From contig NZ_MECK01000057.1 of assembly GCF_014596465.1 (NCBI RefSeq), forward strand, positions 1-64,000: 64,000 bases of DNA. The letters are read 5' to 3'. The DNA comes from Streptomyces sp. CBMA123. GTDB taxonomy: Bacteria > Actinomycetota > Actinomycetes > Streptomycetales > Streptomycetaceae. Numbering within the stretch: the first letter of the stretch is position 1; each line of letters starts with the position of its first letter. The notes below the pieces were generated by a model. It saw nothing but the letters and a program-made list of their open reading frames with translations, made no database searches and was not told the origin of the DNA. A program made the position numbers and the translations under genes. Below are positions 8,914 to 17,863 of the stretch, piece after piece.

Positions 8914-8952
8914 GACAATGTCGTTGTCTATATGGTCAATGAGGTTGTCTAT
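8914..8952. promoter_or_regulatory. Candidate MarR operator in the cupin/MarR divergent promoter
   Basis: An inverted repeat GACAA-N5-TTGTC lies at 8914-8928, and the 9-mer GTTGTCTAT occurs at 8923-8931 and again at 8944-8952, 21 bp (two helical turns) apart. The region is strikingly AT-rich for this genome. It lies between the divergent starts at 8891 and 8954, where an autoregulating MarR protein would bind. Confidence 0.5.
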
Positions 8953-8953
8953 C

Positions 8954-9430
8954 GTGTCAAGTGACCCCGCCCCGCCCGGCTTCGAGCTGCCGCTGCGCCT
9001 GCTGCTCGCCTTCCGGACGATCATCGACGAGCTGCACGAGCGCATCGCCCGCGAGGGACACCCCGACCTGCGCCCGATGCACGGCTTCGTCTTCCAGGCC
9101 ATCGGCCCCCAGGGCACCACTGCCGTCGAGCTCGGCCGCCGGCTCGGCGTCTCCAAGCAGGCTGCGGGCAAGACCATCGACAACCTGGAGCAGCTCGGCT
9201 ACGTCGAACGCGGCAGCGACCCGGGCGACGCCCGGCGCAAGGTGGTCCGGCTCACCGACCGGGGCGTGGACTGCCTGGTGCGCTCGGCCCGGATCTTCGA
9301 CGAGCTGCGCGCCGAGTGGTCCGCCACCCTCGGCGAGGAACAGCTCCGCCGGATCGAGGACGGCCTGCGGCAGCTCGCCCCCGGGGACCCGTTCCGGCTC
9401 GACACCCCGCGCTGGTTCGGCGGCCCCTGA
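8954..9430 (+). CDS. MarR-family transcriptional regulator
   Basis: This 158-aa winged-helix protein carries RLGVSKQAAGKTIDNLEQLGYVERGSDPGDARRKVVRLTDRG, the recognition helix plus wing of MarR regulators. Residues before that form a dimerising helix. The GTG at 8954 is chosen because GAGG lies 9 bp upstream; in-frame ATGs at 8918 and 8939 lie inside the probable operator. It is divergent from the cupin gene and likely represses both. Confidence 0.85.
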   Translation: MSSDPAPPGFELPLRLLLAFRTIIDELHERIAREGHPDLRPMHGFVFQAIGPQGTTAVELGRRLGVSKQAAGKTIDNLEQLGYVERGSDPGDARRKVVRLTDRGVDCLVRSARIFDELRAEWSATLGEEQLRRIEDGLRQLAPGDPFRLDTPRWFGGP

Positions 9431-9485
9431 GCGGCGACCCGCGAACGGCGGCCCCTGAGCGGCGGCCCGCGAACGGCGCCCAGGG

Positions 9486-11588
9486 CTAGAACGACCGCCC
9501 CTCCCCCCGGTACGGCGGCTGGGGGCCGAGCGGCGGGTCGGGCCGGTCGCGCCGGTCGGCGCAGAGCGCGGAGCTGAGCCGGGTGAGCAGGGCGGCGAGG
9601 TCGTCGTACTGCTGCTCGTCCCAGTCCCCCAGCAGGTCGGCGAGCTGGGCGCGCCGGGCCGCGACCAGGCGCAGCGCCGTCTCCTCCCCCGGCTCGGTGA
9701 GCCGCAGCGGCAGGCCGCCGGAGCGGGCGGCGAGGCCGCGGCCCTCCACCTCCCGGACGGCCTCCTCGACGACCGCGACCGGGACGATCCGCCGCTCGGC
9801 CAGTTCGGCGGGCTCCACCGAACCGTGGTGGTGCATCTGCAGCAGCAGCCAGCTGGAGGCCGGCAGCAGGTCGAGTCCGGCGGTGGCGGTGATCCGCCGG
9901 AAGAGGTCGCGCCGGGCCTCCCGGGTGCTCAGTACGGACAGGGCGCGGGCGATCTCGTCCAGGGAGGAGCGCTCGACGGGGTTGATCCCGATGGACTCGC
10001 TCAGGTCGGGCGCGGTCACCGTGGAGCGCAGTTTCTGCTCGCGCAGGAACAGCGACAGCACGAAGGCGACCACCGCGACGGGCACCGCGTAGAGGAACAC
10101 CCGGGTGATCGACTCGGCGTACGCGTGGTGGACGCCGGCCTGGGCGGCGGCGGGCAGCCGGGTGATCAGGCGGGGGTCGGCGGTGATCGCCTCCACCCGG
10201 AAGCCCGGTGGCAGCGGCTGCCCGGCCAGGGCGTCGGCGAGCCGGGAGCGCAGGCCACTGGCGAAGACCGTCCCGAAGATGGAGACGCCGAAGGAGGCGC
10301 CGATGGAGCGGAAGAAGGTGACGCCGGCGGTGGCCACGCCGAGGTCCTGGTAGCCGACCGAGTTCTGCACGATCAGCACCAGCACCTGCATCACCAGGCC
10401 CAGTCCGAGGCCGAAGACCAGGAAGTAGAGGCTCATCTCGGCGGTGCTGCTGTGCTCGTCCAGCCGGGAGAGTAGCAGCAGCCCGACCGTGGTGACGGCC
10501 GTCCCGGCGATCGGGAAGATCCGGTAGTGACCGGTGCGGGCGACGATCTGGCCGGAGCCGATCGAGGTGAGCAGCATGCCGAGCACCATCGGCAGCATGT
10601 GGATGCCGGACATGGTGGGCGAGACCTGCTGGACCACCTGGAGGAAGGTCGGCAGGTAGGTGAGGGCGCCGAACATCGCGAAACCGACCACGAAGGAGAT
10701 CACCGCGACCAGGCTGAAGGTGCGTGAGCGGAACAGCCGCAGCGGCAGGACCGGCTCGGGGGCCGACCGCTCCACCTGGACGAAGACGACCAGCAGCACC
10801 AGGCCGAGCACGCCCAGGCCGACGACCTGCCAGGAGCTCCAGGCCCAGGTGGTGCCGCCGAGCGAGGTCATCAGCACCAGGCAGGTGGCGACGGCGGCGA
10901 TCAGCGCGGTGCCCAGGTAGTCGATCCGGTGCTCGCGCCGGACCTCCACGCCGTGCAGCACCGCGGCGATCACCACCAGGGCGACGACGCCGATCGGCAG
11001 GTTGACGTAGAAGACCCAGCGCCAGCTGAGGTGATCGACGAACAGGCCGCCGAGCAGCGGTCCGAGCACGCTGGTGACGCCGAAGACGGCACCGAAGAGG
11101 CCCTGGTACTTGCCGCGGTCCCGGGGGGCGACGAGGTCGCCGACGATCGCCTGGGAGAGCACCATCAACCCGCCGCCGCCGAGGCCCTGGAGAGCCCGGA
11201 AGGCGATCAACTCGCCCATGTTCTGGGCGATTCCGCAGAGCACCGAGCCGATCAGGAAGATCACGATCGAGGCCTGGAAGAACCGCTTCCGGCCGTACAT
11301 GTCGCCGAGCTTGCCCCAGAGCGGGGTGGCGGCCGTGGAGGCCAGCAGGTAGGCGGTGACCACCCAGGACAGGTGGTCCAGGCCGCCGAGGTCGCTGACG
11401 ATGGTGGGCAGCGCGGTGGAGACGATGGTCTGGTCGAGGGCGGCGAGCAGCATCGCCAGCAGCAGGGCGCCGATGGGCACCCACAGGTTGGGGACGGTGA
11501 CCTCGGGCGGGCCGGGCTCGTGCGCCGGGCTCCGGTCGGGCGCGGAACGGGGGTACCCCGGGCCGGAGGTTGCGGGAGGGTCCGTCAT
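9486..11588 (-). CDS. DHA2-family (EmrB/QacA-like) drug exporter with C-terminal winged-helix domain
   Basis: This 700-aa protein is far longer than the ~500 residues normal for 14-helix DHA2 exporters. The transporter part (about residues 35-545) has motif D1 (LAALDQTIVSTALPTI), motif A (LWGKLGDMYGRKR) and antiporter helix motifs. The last ~150 residues form a MarR-like winged helix (SSWLLLQMHHHGSVEPAELAERR, then a wing near GLPLRLTEPGEE). A fused regulatory or DNA/membrane-sensing tail is therefore likely. The start at 11588 is chosen because earlier in-frame codons run through a low-complexity GC repeat. The proton-driven export role is family knowledge; substrate unknown. Confidence 0.85.
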   Translation of the reverse strand: MTDPPATSGPGYPRSAPDRSPAHEPGPPEVTVPNLWVPIGALLLAMLLAALDQTIVSTALPTIVSDLGGLDHLSWVVTAYLLASTAATPLWGKLGDMYGRKRFFQASIVIFLIGSVLCGIAQNMGELIAFRALQGLGGGGLMVLSQAIVGDLVAPRDRGKYQGLFGAVFGVTSVLGPLLGGLFVDHLSWRWVFYVNLPIGVVALVVIAAVLHGVEVRREHRIDYLGTALIAAVATCLVLMTSLGGTTWAWSSWQVVGLGVLGLVLLVVFVQVERSAPEPVLPLRLFRSRTFSLVAVISFVVGFAMFGALTYLPTFLQVVQQVSPTMSGIHMLPMVLGMLLTSIGSGQIVARTGHYRIFPIAGTAVTTVGLLLLSRLDEHSSTAEMSLYFLVFGLGLGLVMQVLVLIVQNSVGYQDLGVATAGVTFFRSIGASFGVSIFGTVFASGLRSRLADALAGQPLPPGFRVEAITADPRLITRLPAAAQAGVHHAYAESITRVFLYAVPVAVVAFVLSLFLREQKLRSTVTAPDLSESIGINPVERSSLDEIARALSVLSTREARRDLFRRITATAGLDLLPASSWLLLQMHHHGSVEPAELAERRIVPVAVVEEAVREVEGRGLAARSGGLPLRLTEPGEETALRLVAARRAQLADLLGDWDEQQYDDLAALLTRLSSALCADRRDRPDPPLGPQPPYRGEGRSF

Positions 11589-11600
11589 GGCGTCTCCGTA

Positions 11601-11696
11601 GGGTCGCGGGGTCGCGGGGTCGCGGGGCTGCGGGGTCACGGGGCTGCGGGGTCGCGGGGCTGCGGGGCTGCGGGGCTGCGGGGCTGCGGGGCCGGA
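11601..11696. repeat. GC-rich short tandem repeat upstream of the exporter gene
   Basis: About twelve imperfect copies of an 8-bp unit (GCGGGGTC / GCGGGGCT) lie directly before the exporter start. The stretch is too simple to encode protein. It may vary in copy number and affect transcription or mRNA structure. Confidence 0.75.
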
Positions 11697-11946
11697 CGGC
11701 CGGACGCCCGGTGGATGATCACTCCCGGTTCCCCATGCTGGCAGATATATCCCGTTTTGCGCCGCCCGGTTGAGCCGAACGTAAGCACCCGGCCCGTCCC
11801 ACGCGTTCCAGCGGTTTCCCCGGGTGCCAACCGCCACCAACCGGCACAACAGCCCCGCCGGGAGCCGGACGCCCCTGTCCACCCTCCGGGACGTCCTGCA
11901 TAATCAGGCCCGATCCCGCGACCCGAGAACCGAGGAGGACCGGCCG

Positions 11947-13029
11947 ATGCCGGACCAGCACTGCCCGACGTGCGGCACCGCCCGCTCCACCGGGTGCGGC
12001 TGCCTCCCCGACCGGAGCCTCGACGAGACCGCCGTCCTCCCGCACCTGGAGGGCCCGCCGCTGGTCCGCCCGTACGTGCCGCAGGCGCCCGACCAGGTCG
12101 CGGACGAGCCGCCGCCGGCCACCGACCCGTTCGCGACCACCGTCCTGCCGCCCGTCCAGCCGGGCTCCCAGGGCAGACCGGGCACGCCCCCGCTCGGGCC
12201 GGACGCGGACGCCTACGCGACGACCGTGCTGCCGCCCGTCCCGGGCCCCGCCCAGGACGCGTACGCCACCAGCGTCCTGCCACCGGTCCAGCCGGGCCCG
12301 CCGCTCCAGTCGGGCCAGCACGCCCCGCCCGGCACCGGGGACGACCTCGGCTACTTCCCCTTCGACAACGGCGCGCCCGAGCCCGGTGCCGCCCCCGCCA
12401 CCGGACGGGCCGCGCGCCGAGCCGCCGAGCAGGCCGGGCGCAGCCCGTTCGCCGGGCGCAAGGGGCTGATCGCGGGCGTCGGCGCCGGACTGCTGGCGCT
12501 CACCGTGGGCCTCGCGTACGCCGTGACACCCTCCTCCGAGCCGACCGGCCGGGCCGCACCGGCGCCCACCACCTCGCTCGCCCCCGCCCCGGTGGACCCG
12601 CCGACCCTGGCCGCCCCGCCGACCGGCTCCCCCGCGCCGACCACCGAGGCGCCCAGCCCGACCCCGACACCGACACCGACCCGCAAGCCGAGCCCGACGC
12701 GGACGGTCACCCCGACACCGACCCCCACGCCGACGCCCACCCCCACCCCGACGCCCACACCGACCCCGACGCCGACCCCGACACCCACGGCCACGCAGAC
12801 CCCGCGGCTGCTCCAGATGGGCATGAGCGGGCCCGACGTCAAGGCGATGCAACAACTGCTCGTCAACGCCGAGTGCGGATACGTCGACAAGTCGCTCGTC
12901 ACCGGCACCTTCGACTCCTGGACCCGGTCGACATTGCAGGACTACCAGAGCCAGAACCGCATCAAGGGCGAGAACGGCGTCTACGGCCCCAAGACCCAGG
13001 CCGTCCTCACCGCCGACCCCGGCTGCTGA
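11947..13029 (+). CDS. Membrane-anchored peptidoglycan-binding protein with Cys-rich N-terminus
   Basis: This 360-aa protein has four parts. A short N-terminal Cys cluster (CPTCG...GCGC) resembles a zinc knuckle. A Pro-rich cytoplasmic region contains repeated [17 protein letters not shown] motifs. One membrane segment follows near residues 175-195. A (Pro-Thr)n linker then leads to a C-terminal PG_binding_1 domain ([21 protein letters not shown]...[12 protein letters not shown]). The linker and binding domain should face the cell wall. AGGAGG lies 8 bp before the ATG. The repeated TVLPPV motifs may be protein-interaction or kinase-substrate sites, which is inference. Confidence 0.8.
   Translation: MPDQHCPTCGTARSTGCGCLPDRSLDETAVLPHLEGPPLVRPYVPQAPDQVADEPPPATDPFATTVLPPVQPGSQGRPGTPPLGPDADAYATTVLPPVPGPAQDAYATSVLPPVQPGPPLQSGQHAPPGTGDDLGYFPFDNGAPEPGAAPATGRAARRAAEQAGRSPFAGRKGLIAGVGAGLLALTVGLAYAVTPSSEPTGRAAPAPTTSLAPAPVDPPTLAAPPTGSPAPTTEAPSPTPTPTPTRKPSPTRTVTPTPTPTPTPTPTPTPTPTPTPTPTPTATQTPRLLQMGMSGPDVKAMQQLLVNAECGYVDKSLVTGTFDSWTRSTLQDYQSQNRIKGENGVYGPKTQAVLTADPGC
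12655..12795 (+). repeat. Proline-threonine coding repeat
   Basis: Roughly 140 bp of hexamers (CCGACA/CCGACC/CCCACG) encode a (Pro-Thr)n linker inside the peptidoglycan-binding protein. Such linkers are flexible wall spacers and prone to length change. Confidence 0.85.
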
Positions 13030-13129
13030 TTCCCCCTGCCGACCAGCGCCCACCACAGGCGACCGCAGGCGACCACCGCCCACCACCCACCGCCGACCGC
13101 CGACCTCCGGCGACCGCAGACGCCCCGCG

Positions 13130-13714
13130 TCAGCCGGTGATCGCCCCGAAGATGCTGACCCCGGCCAGCACCACCATGATCGCCGCCGCCACCCGGATGA
13201 TCAGCTTCATCGGCACGTACTTGAGCAGCTTCTGCCCGCCCACGATGGCGATCCCGCCGACCGCGCACAGCGCCAACCAGGAGCCGAGGCCGACGGCCAG
13301 CGGATCGGCGTACTTGGCGGCCAGGTTGGCGGTCATGATCTGGGTCAGGTCGCCGAACTCGGCGACCGCGACGACCACGAAGCTGGTCCCGGCCACCTTC
13401 CAGAAGCGATTCGAGGACGGCTCCTTGGCGGCGTGCTCCTCCTCGTCCTCGCCGCCGTGGAACAGCAGCATCGCCGCACCGACCAGGAACAGCACGCCGG
13501 TGACGCCCTCCACCCAGCGGTGCGGCAGCAGCGAGAGCAGGTGCCCGGCGACCAGCGCCAGCACCACCTGGACCAGCATGGCGGCGGCGACGCCCGCGAA
13601 GACGTAGCCGGCCCGGTACTTGGTGCCGAGCACCAGGCTGGCCAGCGCGGTCTTGTCCGGCAGTTCGGCCAGGAAGATGATGCCGAACGTCAACGCGGCA
13701 ACGGTCAAACTCAT
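13130..13714 (-). CDS. TMEM165/GDT1-family (UPF0016) cation transporter, probably Mn2+
   Basis: This 194-aa protein has six predicted helices in two halves, each with the family's signature: ELPDKT (residues 17-22) and EFGDLTQ (about 118-124). The acidic residues of these motifs carry the cation. An acidic loop (GGEDEEE) lies between the halves. Bacterial members export Mn2+ (MneA) or move Ca2+/Mn2+. The yybP-ykoY riboswitch directly upstream supports Mn2+. The ATG at 13714 has no good ribosome site of its own, consistent with riboswitch control. Confidence 0.9.
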   Translation of the reverse strand: MSLTVAALTFGIIFLAELPDKTALASLVLGTKYRAGYVFAGVAAAMLVQVVLALVAGHLLSLLPHRWVEGVTGVLFLVGAAMLLFHGGEDEEEHAAKEPSSNRFWKVAGTSFVVVAVAEFGDLTQIMTANLAAKYADPLAVGLGSWLALCAVGGIAIVGGQKLLKYVPMKLIIRVAAAIMVVLAGVSIFGAITG

Positions 13715-13800
13715 CGGAGGAATCCCTCGGTCGGGCTGTCCGGCCTCCGCAGGTCCGTCAGGGGACGCTTCGGCCCGACAGCACTGGAAACGGTCACAGC

Positions 13801-13915
13801 ACTGCGGCCGAAGGTCTCGCCGGCAGCCGCCAACCGCGCGGTGCCCCGGGCGCCGGGCCCGTGGGGGCCAGTATGTCGACGGTCCGGTGGAGGGCTACTC
13901 CCCTTCAACGGGCCC
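13801..13915 (-). ncRNA. yybP-ykoY (manganese) riboswitch
   Basis: Read on the minus strand, the leader of the TMEM165-like gene contains the conserved yybP-ykoY blocks in order: AAGGGGAGTAGCC, then GTCGACATACTGG, then, after a variable GC-rich hairpin, GAGACCTTCGG. These form the two loops (L1 and L3) that join to bind Mn2+. The RNA ends about 90 nt before the start codon, leaving room for an expression platform; GTCGGGC in that leader can pair with GCCCGAC near the start. The 5' boundary abuts the fetB-like stop codon. Confidence 0.85.
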
Positions 13916-13919
13916 CAGC

Positions 13920-14702
13920 CTACCCGACGCCGTCGACCGCCCCCGCCGTCACCAGACCCCGCCCGACCAGCTCCAGCACCACCACGATCGCCACCGACTC
14001 CACCGCCAGCAGCGCGATCAGCACGAACAGCTGCACCGTCCCCGCCTGGACCGGCGAGGCGCCGCCGAGCAGCATGCCGACGAACGCGCCGGGCAGGGTG
14101 ACCAGGCCGACCGTACGGGTCTGGTCCAGCGCCGGGACGAGTGAGGTCGCGGCGGCCGGGCGGCAGATCTCCAGCCGGGCGTCCCGCTCCTCGAAGCCGA
14201 GCGCCAGCGCCGCCTCCACCTCGCCGCGCCGCTGCCGCAGCTCGTCCAGGGCGCGCCGCCCGGCGAGCGAGGTGGCGGTGAGACCGCCGCCGATCAGGAT
14301 GCCGGCGACGGGGATCACCGAGAGGCCCTTGGGCGGCAGCAGTCCGACGCCCAGCAGCAGGGCCAGCACCGGCAGCACCCCGGCACCGATCGGGGCCGCC
14401 GCCCAGACCCAGCCGGGGCCCGGGGTCATCCGCCGCCCGGCGGTGCGCACCGCGACGGTGAACATCAGCAGCACGAACAGCGCCGACCACCACAGCGAGG
14501 CGACCACCCAGGAGATCACCGCGGCGACTGCGGCCAGCTGGACGACCGCGCGCAGTCCGGCCCGCGCCACCGCCCGCCCGTGACCGAGCAGCCCCCAGCC
14601 GGCCACCGCCACGGCGGCCAGCAGCAGCACCGCGGTGACCACCCCGAGCACCGGGGTGACCGGCAGCAGCTGTCCGCCGGACGCCGCCGACGGCACCGGC
14701 AT
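13920..14702 (-). CDS. FetB-like (UPF0014) ABC transporter permease
   Basis: This 260-aa protein has seven hydrophobic helices and the family's conserved block: ALALGFEERDARLEICRPAA followed by ALDQTRTVGLVTLPGAFVGMLLGGASP. E. coli FetB works with the ATPase FetA in iron export, and plant STAR2 is related. No ATPase gene lies beside it here, which is unusual. Its ATG shares one base with the stop of the mannosyltransferase gene upstream (TGATG), so the two are translationally coupled. Confidence 0.85.
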   Translation of the reverse strand: MPVPSAASGGQLLPVTPVLGVVTAVLLLAAVAVAGWGLLGHGRAVARAGLRAVVQLAAVAAVISWVVASLWWSALFVLLMFTVAVRTAGRRMTPGPGWVWAAAPIGAGVLPVLALLLGVGLLPPKGLSVIPVAGILIGGGLTATSLAGRRALDELRQRRGEVEAALALGFEERDARLEICRPAAATSLVPALDQTRTVGLVTLPGAFVGMLLGGASPVQAGTVQLFVLIALLAVESVAIVVVLELVGRGLVTAGAVDGVG

Positions 14703-16420
14703 CAGATCCAGCTGGTGAACCACATCCGGTCCTGCCAGGACGACATCGGGATCACCTCCGCCGTGTACAGCGGATAGAAGAAGGCGAAGCAGCCGACGAT
14801 CGCGAGCACGATCAGCCCGGCCGCCACGGCCCCGTACCGGCGGCGCTCGGGAGTGCAGCCCACCGGGCCGAGGATCGCGCCGAGCATCTGGGCGACGGCC
14901 AGGCACAGGAACGGCACCAGCACGACCATGTAGAAGGAGAAGATCGTCCGCTCCTGGTACTGGAACCAGGGCAGGTAGATCGCGGCCACCGCGCACAGCA
15001 CGGCGCCCGAGCGCCAGTCCCGGCGGAAGAACCAGCGCCACAGCAGGTAGACCAGCGCGAAGCAGGCCGCCCACCACAGGAAGGGGGTGCCCAGGCCGAG
15101 GATCTGGGACGCGCAGCCGCCGGAGGAGGTGCAGCCGCGGGTCCCGCCCTGCGCCGGCTCCCAGTACATCGAGACCGGGCGGCCGTCGACCAGCCAGGCG
15201 AAGGGGTTGGACTGGTAGGTGTGCGGGGTGCTCAGGCCGGTGTTGAAGTCGTACATCTGCGCGTGGTAGTGCCACAGGCTGCGCAGCGGCGCGGGCACCC
15301 AGCTCATCGAGACCTGCGGCAGCGGGATGCCGAAGGCGTGGTCCGGGGAGAGTCCGGCGCGGCCCTCGGCCCAGTGCCGGTCGTAGCCGCCACCGCCGTT
15401 CGCGCCGCTCGCGAGCCAGCCGCTCCAGGCGCCGACGTACACCACCACGGCGGAGCCGACCATGGCGAGGAAGGCGGGTACGGCGTCCCGGCGCAGCATG
15501 GAGCGCCAGGGGTGGCGGGCTCCGGCGCCGCGGCGGCCGGACTGGTCCCACAGCACGGTCAGCACGCCGAAGGCGGCGAGGATCGGGGCGCCGTTCCACT
15601 TGACCGCGCAGGCGGCCCCGATGAGCACCCCGGCGGCGATCCGCCAGGGGCGCGCTCCGAGCCGCACGGTGTCGCCGTCGGTCGCGGCGGCCAGCCGGGC
15701 GCGGGCGTGGTCGCGGTCGACCAGCAGGGCGCCGAAGGAGGCGAGCACGAAGAACATCTGGATGCCGTCGAGCAGGCCGACCCGGCTCATCACCAGCTGG
15801 AGGCCGTCGACGGACATCAGCAGGGCGGCGGTGCAGCCGATCAGGGTGGAGCCGAAGAGCCGGCGGCCGATCCGGGCCAGCATCAGCACCGCGAGGGTGC
15901 CGAGCAGGGCGGTCATGAACCGCCAGCCGAAGGGGTGGAGCCCGAACAGCTGCTCGCCGACCGCCATCACCCATTTGCCGAGCGGCGGGTGGGCGATGAA
16001 CTCGGGCGCGGAGCCGAGCGGGACGGACTGCGGGACGGCCAGGATGTCGGCGTTGGCGTGGTCGGGCCAGGTGCCCTCGTAGCCCTGCTGGAGCAGGGAC
16101 CAGGCGTCCTTGGGGTAGTACGTCTCGTCGAAGACGAAGGCGTTGGGGTAGCCGAGGTTCCAGAACCGCAGCAGGCCCGCGAAGACCGCGACGCCGATCG
16201 GGCCGAGCCAGCCGGAGTGGTCGGCCGCCCAGCGGAGCAGACCCCCGCGCGGGGCCGGTGCCGGGTCCGGGTCGGCGGTGGCCCGGGCCGCCGGGGGGTG
16301 CGTGAGCGCCGCTTGCGTCATAGCCTCGCCGATTTCGCCTGTCTGCGGGGCCCTCGGCTGCTGCGCCGGGCCCGGGTCCGCTGCCCTGGCCGGGGCCGGG
16401 CGGTCAACAGCCACTGACAC
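14702..16420 (-). CDS. Polyprenyl-phosphate-mannose:protein O-mannosyltransferase (GT39, Pmt)
   Basis: This 572-aa polytopic glycosyltransferase moves mannose from polyprenyl phosphate to Ser/Thr of secreted proteins. The catalytic acidic pair is in the first external loop (FDETYYPKDAW, D98-E99), with HPPLGKW later in the loop, as in actinobacterial Pmt. At least nine hydrophobic segments follow. The first ~60 residues are Ala/Pro-rich and cytoplasmic. The start is uncertain: GTG 16420 gives the longest product, ATG 16321 would remove 33 residues. Streptomycete Pmt glycosylates lipoproteins and serves as part of the phage phiC31 receptor pathway (family knowledge). Confidence 0.9.
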   Translation of the reverse strand: MSVAVDRPAPARAADPGPAQQPRAPQTGEIGEAMTQAALTHPPAARATADPDPAPAPRGGLLRWAADHSGWLGPIGVAVFAGLLRFWNLGYPNAFVFDETYYPKDAWSLLQQGYEGTWPDHANADILAVPQSVPLGSAPEFIAHPPLGKWVMAVGEQLFGLHPFGWRFMTALLGTLAVLMLARIGRRLFGSTLIGCTAALLMSVDGLQLVMSRVGLLDGIQMFFVLASFGALLVDRDHARARLAAATDGDTVRLGARPWRIAAGVLIGAACAVKWNGAPILAAFGVLTVLWDQSGRRGAGARHPWRSMLRRDAVPAFLAMVGSAVVVYVGAWSGWLASGANGGGGYDRHWAEGRAGLSPDHAFGIPLPQVSMSWVPAPLRSLWHYHAQMYDFNTGLSTPHTYQSNPFAWLVDGRPVSMYWEPAQGGTRGCTSSGGCASQILGLGTPFLWWAACFALVYLLWRWFFRRDWRSGAVLCAVAAIYLPWFQYQERTIFSFYMVVLVPFLCLAVAQMLGAILGPVGCTPERRRYGAVAAGLIVLAIVGCFAFFYPLYTAEVIPMSSWQDRMWFTSWI

Positions 16421-16451
16421 TATGTGGCGGTGCCCGGGAAGCCAAGCGCGA

Positions 16452-16484
16452 CGGGCGCCGACCAGGTGACCTGGCCGGCGCCCG
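16452..16484 (-). terminator. Stem-loop terminator after the MFS gene
   Basis: Fifteen-nt arms (16452-16466 and 16470-16484, one mismatch) flank a 3-nt loop, 39 bp beyond the end of the leftward MFS gene and upstream of the mannosyltransferase gene. Confidence 0.7.
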
Positions 16485-16522
16485 CCTCGAACGCCCTTGC
16501 GTGACCGCGGAGCGCGGGCCCG

Positions 16523-17839
16523 TCAGGCGGCGGTCTGCAGTTCCCGGACCGGGGCCGGGGTGCGGACCACGGCCGGGGCCGCGTTGTCCTGCTCGGCCGT
16601 GAGGTACGGGCGCAGCCGCAGCGCCAGCAGGACGATCAGCAGCGTCGAGCCCGTCATGGCCGCGAGGTAGAGCGGCCAGGTGCCGGAGCCGACCAGCAGC
16701 ACGCCGACGGCCGGGCCGACCGCGATCGCGATCTGCTTCACCAGGGCGTACCCGGCGTTGTAGGTGCCGAGCAGCCGGGCCGGGGCGAGCTCCGCGACCA
16801 TCGGGCCCATGGTGGGCGCGAGCAGCGACTCGCCGACGCCGAACAGGGCGTAGATCGAGACGATGGCGACCGTGGCGGCCATGGTCTCGGTCCGGATCAG
16901 GCCGGCCACCAGGGCCATCGCCCAGGCGCCCAGCCAGACCAGGCCGGCCGCGGCCATCGCGGTGGTGCGGCGGCGGCGCGCGGTGATCCGCACCATGAAC
17001 ATCTGCAGCACCACGATGGTCACCGCGTTGGCGCCGATCGCGAGGCCCAGGGTGGACGGCGCGGTGCCGACGGTGTCGGTGGCGAAGGCCGCGACGCCGG
17101 ACTCGAACTGGCCGTAGCAGGTGAAGAAGATCAGCCCGGCGAGGATGCAGAGCCGCACCATCGCCTTGTCGGCGAGCAGGGCGCGCAGGCCGGTCGGGCC
17201 GTCGTTCCGCCCCTGGACGGCGCTCAGCTGGGCCTTCGGTATCCGGGCGGTGCCGGTGACCAGGGCCAGGCCGAGGAAGGTGACCGCCTCGATGGTGAAC
17301 AGCCGGGTGAGGCTGGCCGGGTCGGCGACGTTCACGATCTGCCCGCCGACCAGCGCGCCGATGCCCATGCCCAGGTTGACCAGGGTGAACTGCAGCGCGA
17401 AGGCGTGCGAGCGGGTCGCCGCGGTGGAGCAGCGGACGATCATCGTGGCGAGCGCCGGCTGGCAGGTGGTGACACCCGCGCCGAACAGGAACGAGGAGAC
17501 CAGCAGGGCCGGGGTGCCGGTGGCGTGGCCGAACGCGAACGCGCCGGTGGCGGCCAGGGCCGCACCCGCCAGCAGCACCGGACGGGGACCGTAGCGGTCG
17601 ATGCCGCGCCCGGTGAACGGGAGCACCGCGAGCGCCGCCAGCGCGAAGACGGTGAACACCATCCCGGCCGCCAGCGAACCCAGGCCGCGCACCTGGTCCA
17701 CGTACACGAACATGTACGGCATCGTGAACCCGCTGCCGAACGCACTGAGCGCGTTGCCGATCTGGACGCGGCGCAGCGGGCCGCCCGTCCCACGTCGCTG
17801 CTGCCTCTGCTGCTTCACCGTGCCGGTCACCGTGCACAT
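16523..17839 (-). CDS. Major facilitator superfamily transporter
   Basis: This ~438-aa protein has 12 hydrophobic helices with a central loop and the first-half pattern GNALSAFGSGFTMPYMFVYVDQVRGL. GRGIDRYGPRPVLL matches MFS motif A. Actinobacterial relatives are exporters of drugs or metabolites. The ATG at 17839 has its ribosome site too close; a GTG at 17830 (three codons later) has better spacing, so either may be used. It is divergent from a MarR gene with AT-rich symmetry elements between them, so it is probably repressed by that regulator. Confidence 0.85.
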   Translation of the reverse strand: MCTVTGTVKQQRQQRRGTGGPLRRVQIGNALSAFGSGFTMPYMFVYVDQVRGLGSLAAGMVFTVFALAALAVLPFTGRGIDRYGPRPVLLAGAALAATGAFAFGHATGTPALLVSSFLFGAGVTTCQPALATMIVRCSTAATRSHAFALQFTLVNLGMGIGALVGGQIVNVADPASLTRLFTIEAVTFLGLALVTGTARIPKAQLSAVQGRNDGPTGLRALLADKAMVRLCILAGLIFFTCYGQFESGVAAFATDTVGTAPSTLGLAIGANAVTIVVLQMFMVRITARRRRTTAMAAAGLVWLGAWAMALVAGLIRTETMAATVAIVSIYALFGVGESLLAPTMGPMVAELAPARLLGTYNAGYALVKQIAIAVGPAVGVLLVGSGTWPLYLAAMTGSTLLIVLLALRLRPYLTAEQDNAAPAVVRTPAPVRELQTAA

Positions 17840-17863
17840 CCCTTCCCTGTTTCGACTGGAACT

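Noticed and set aside
12655..12795. Regular short repeats suggesting a CRISPR array
   Set aside because: The hexamers have no spacers and encode a Pro-Thr linker in a valid reading frame. No CRISPR or cas gene is seen anywhere in the window.
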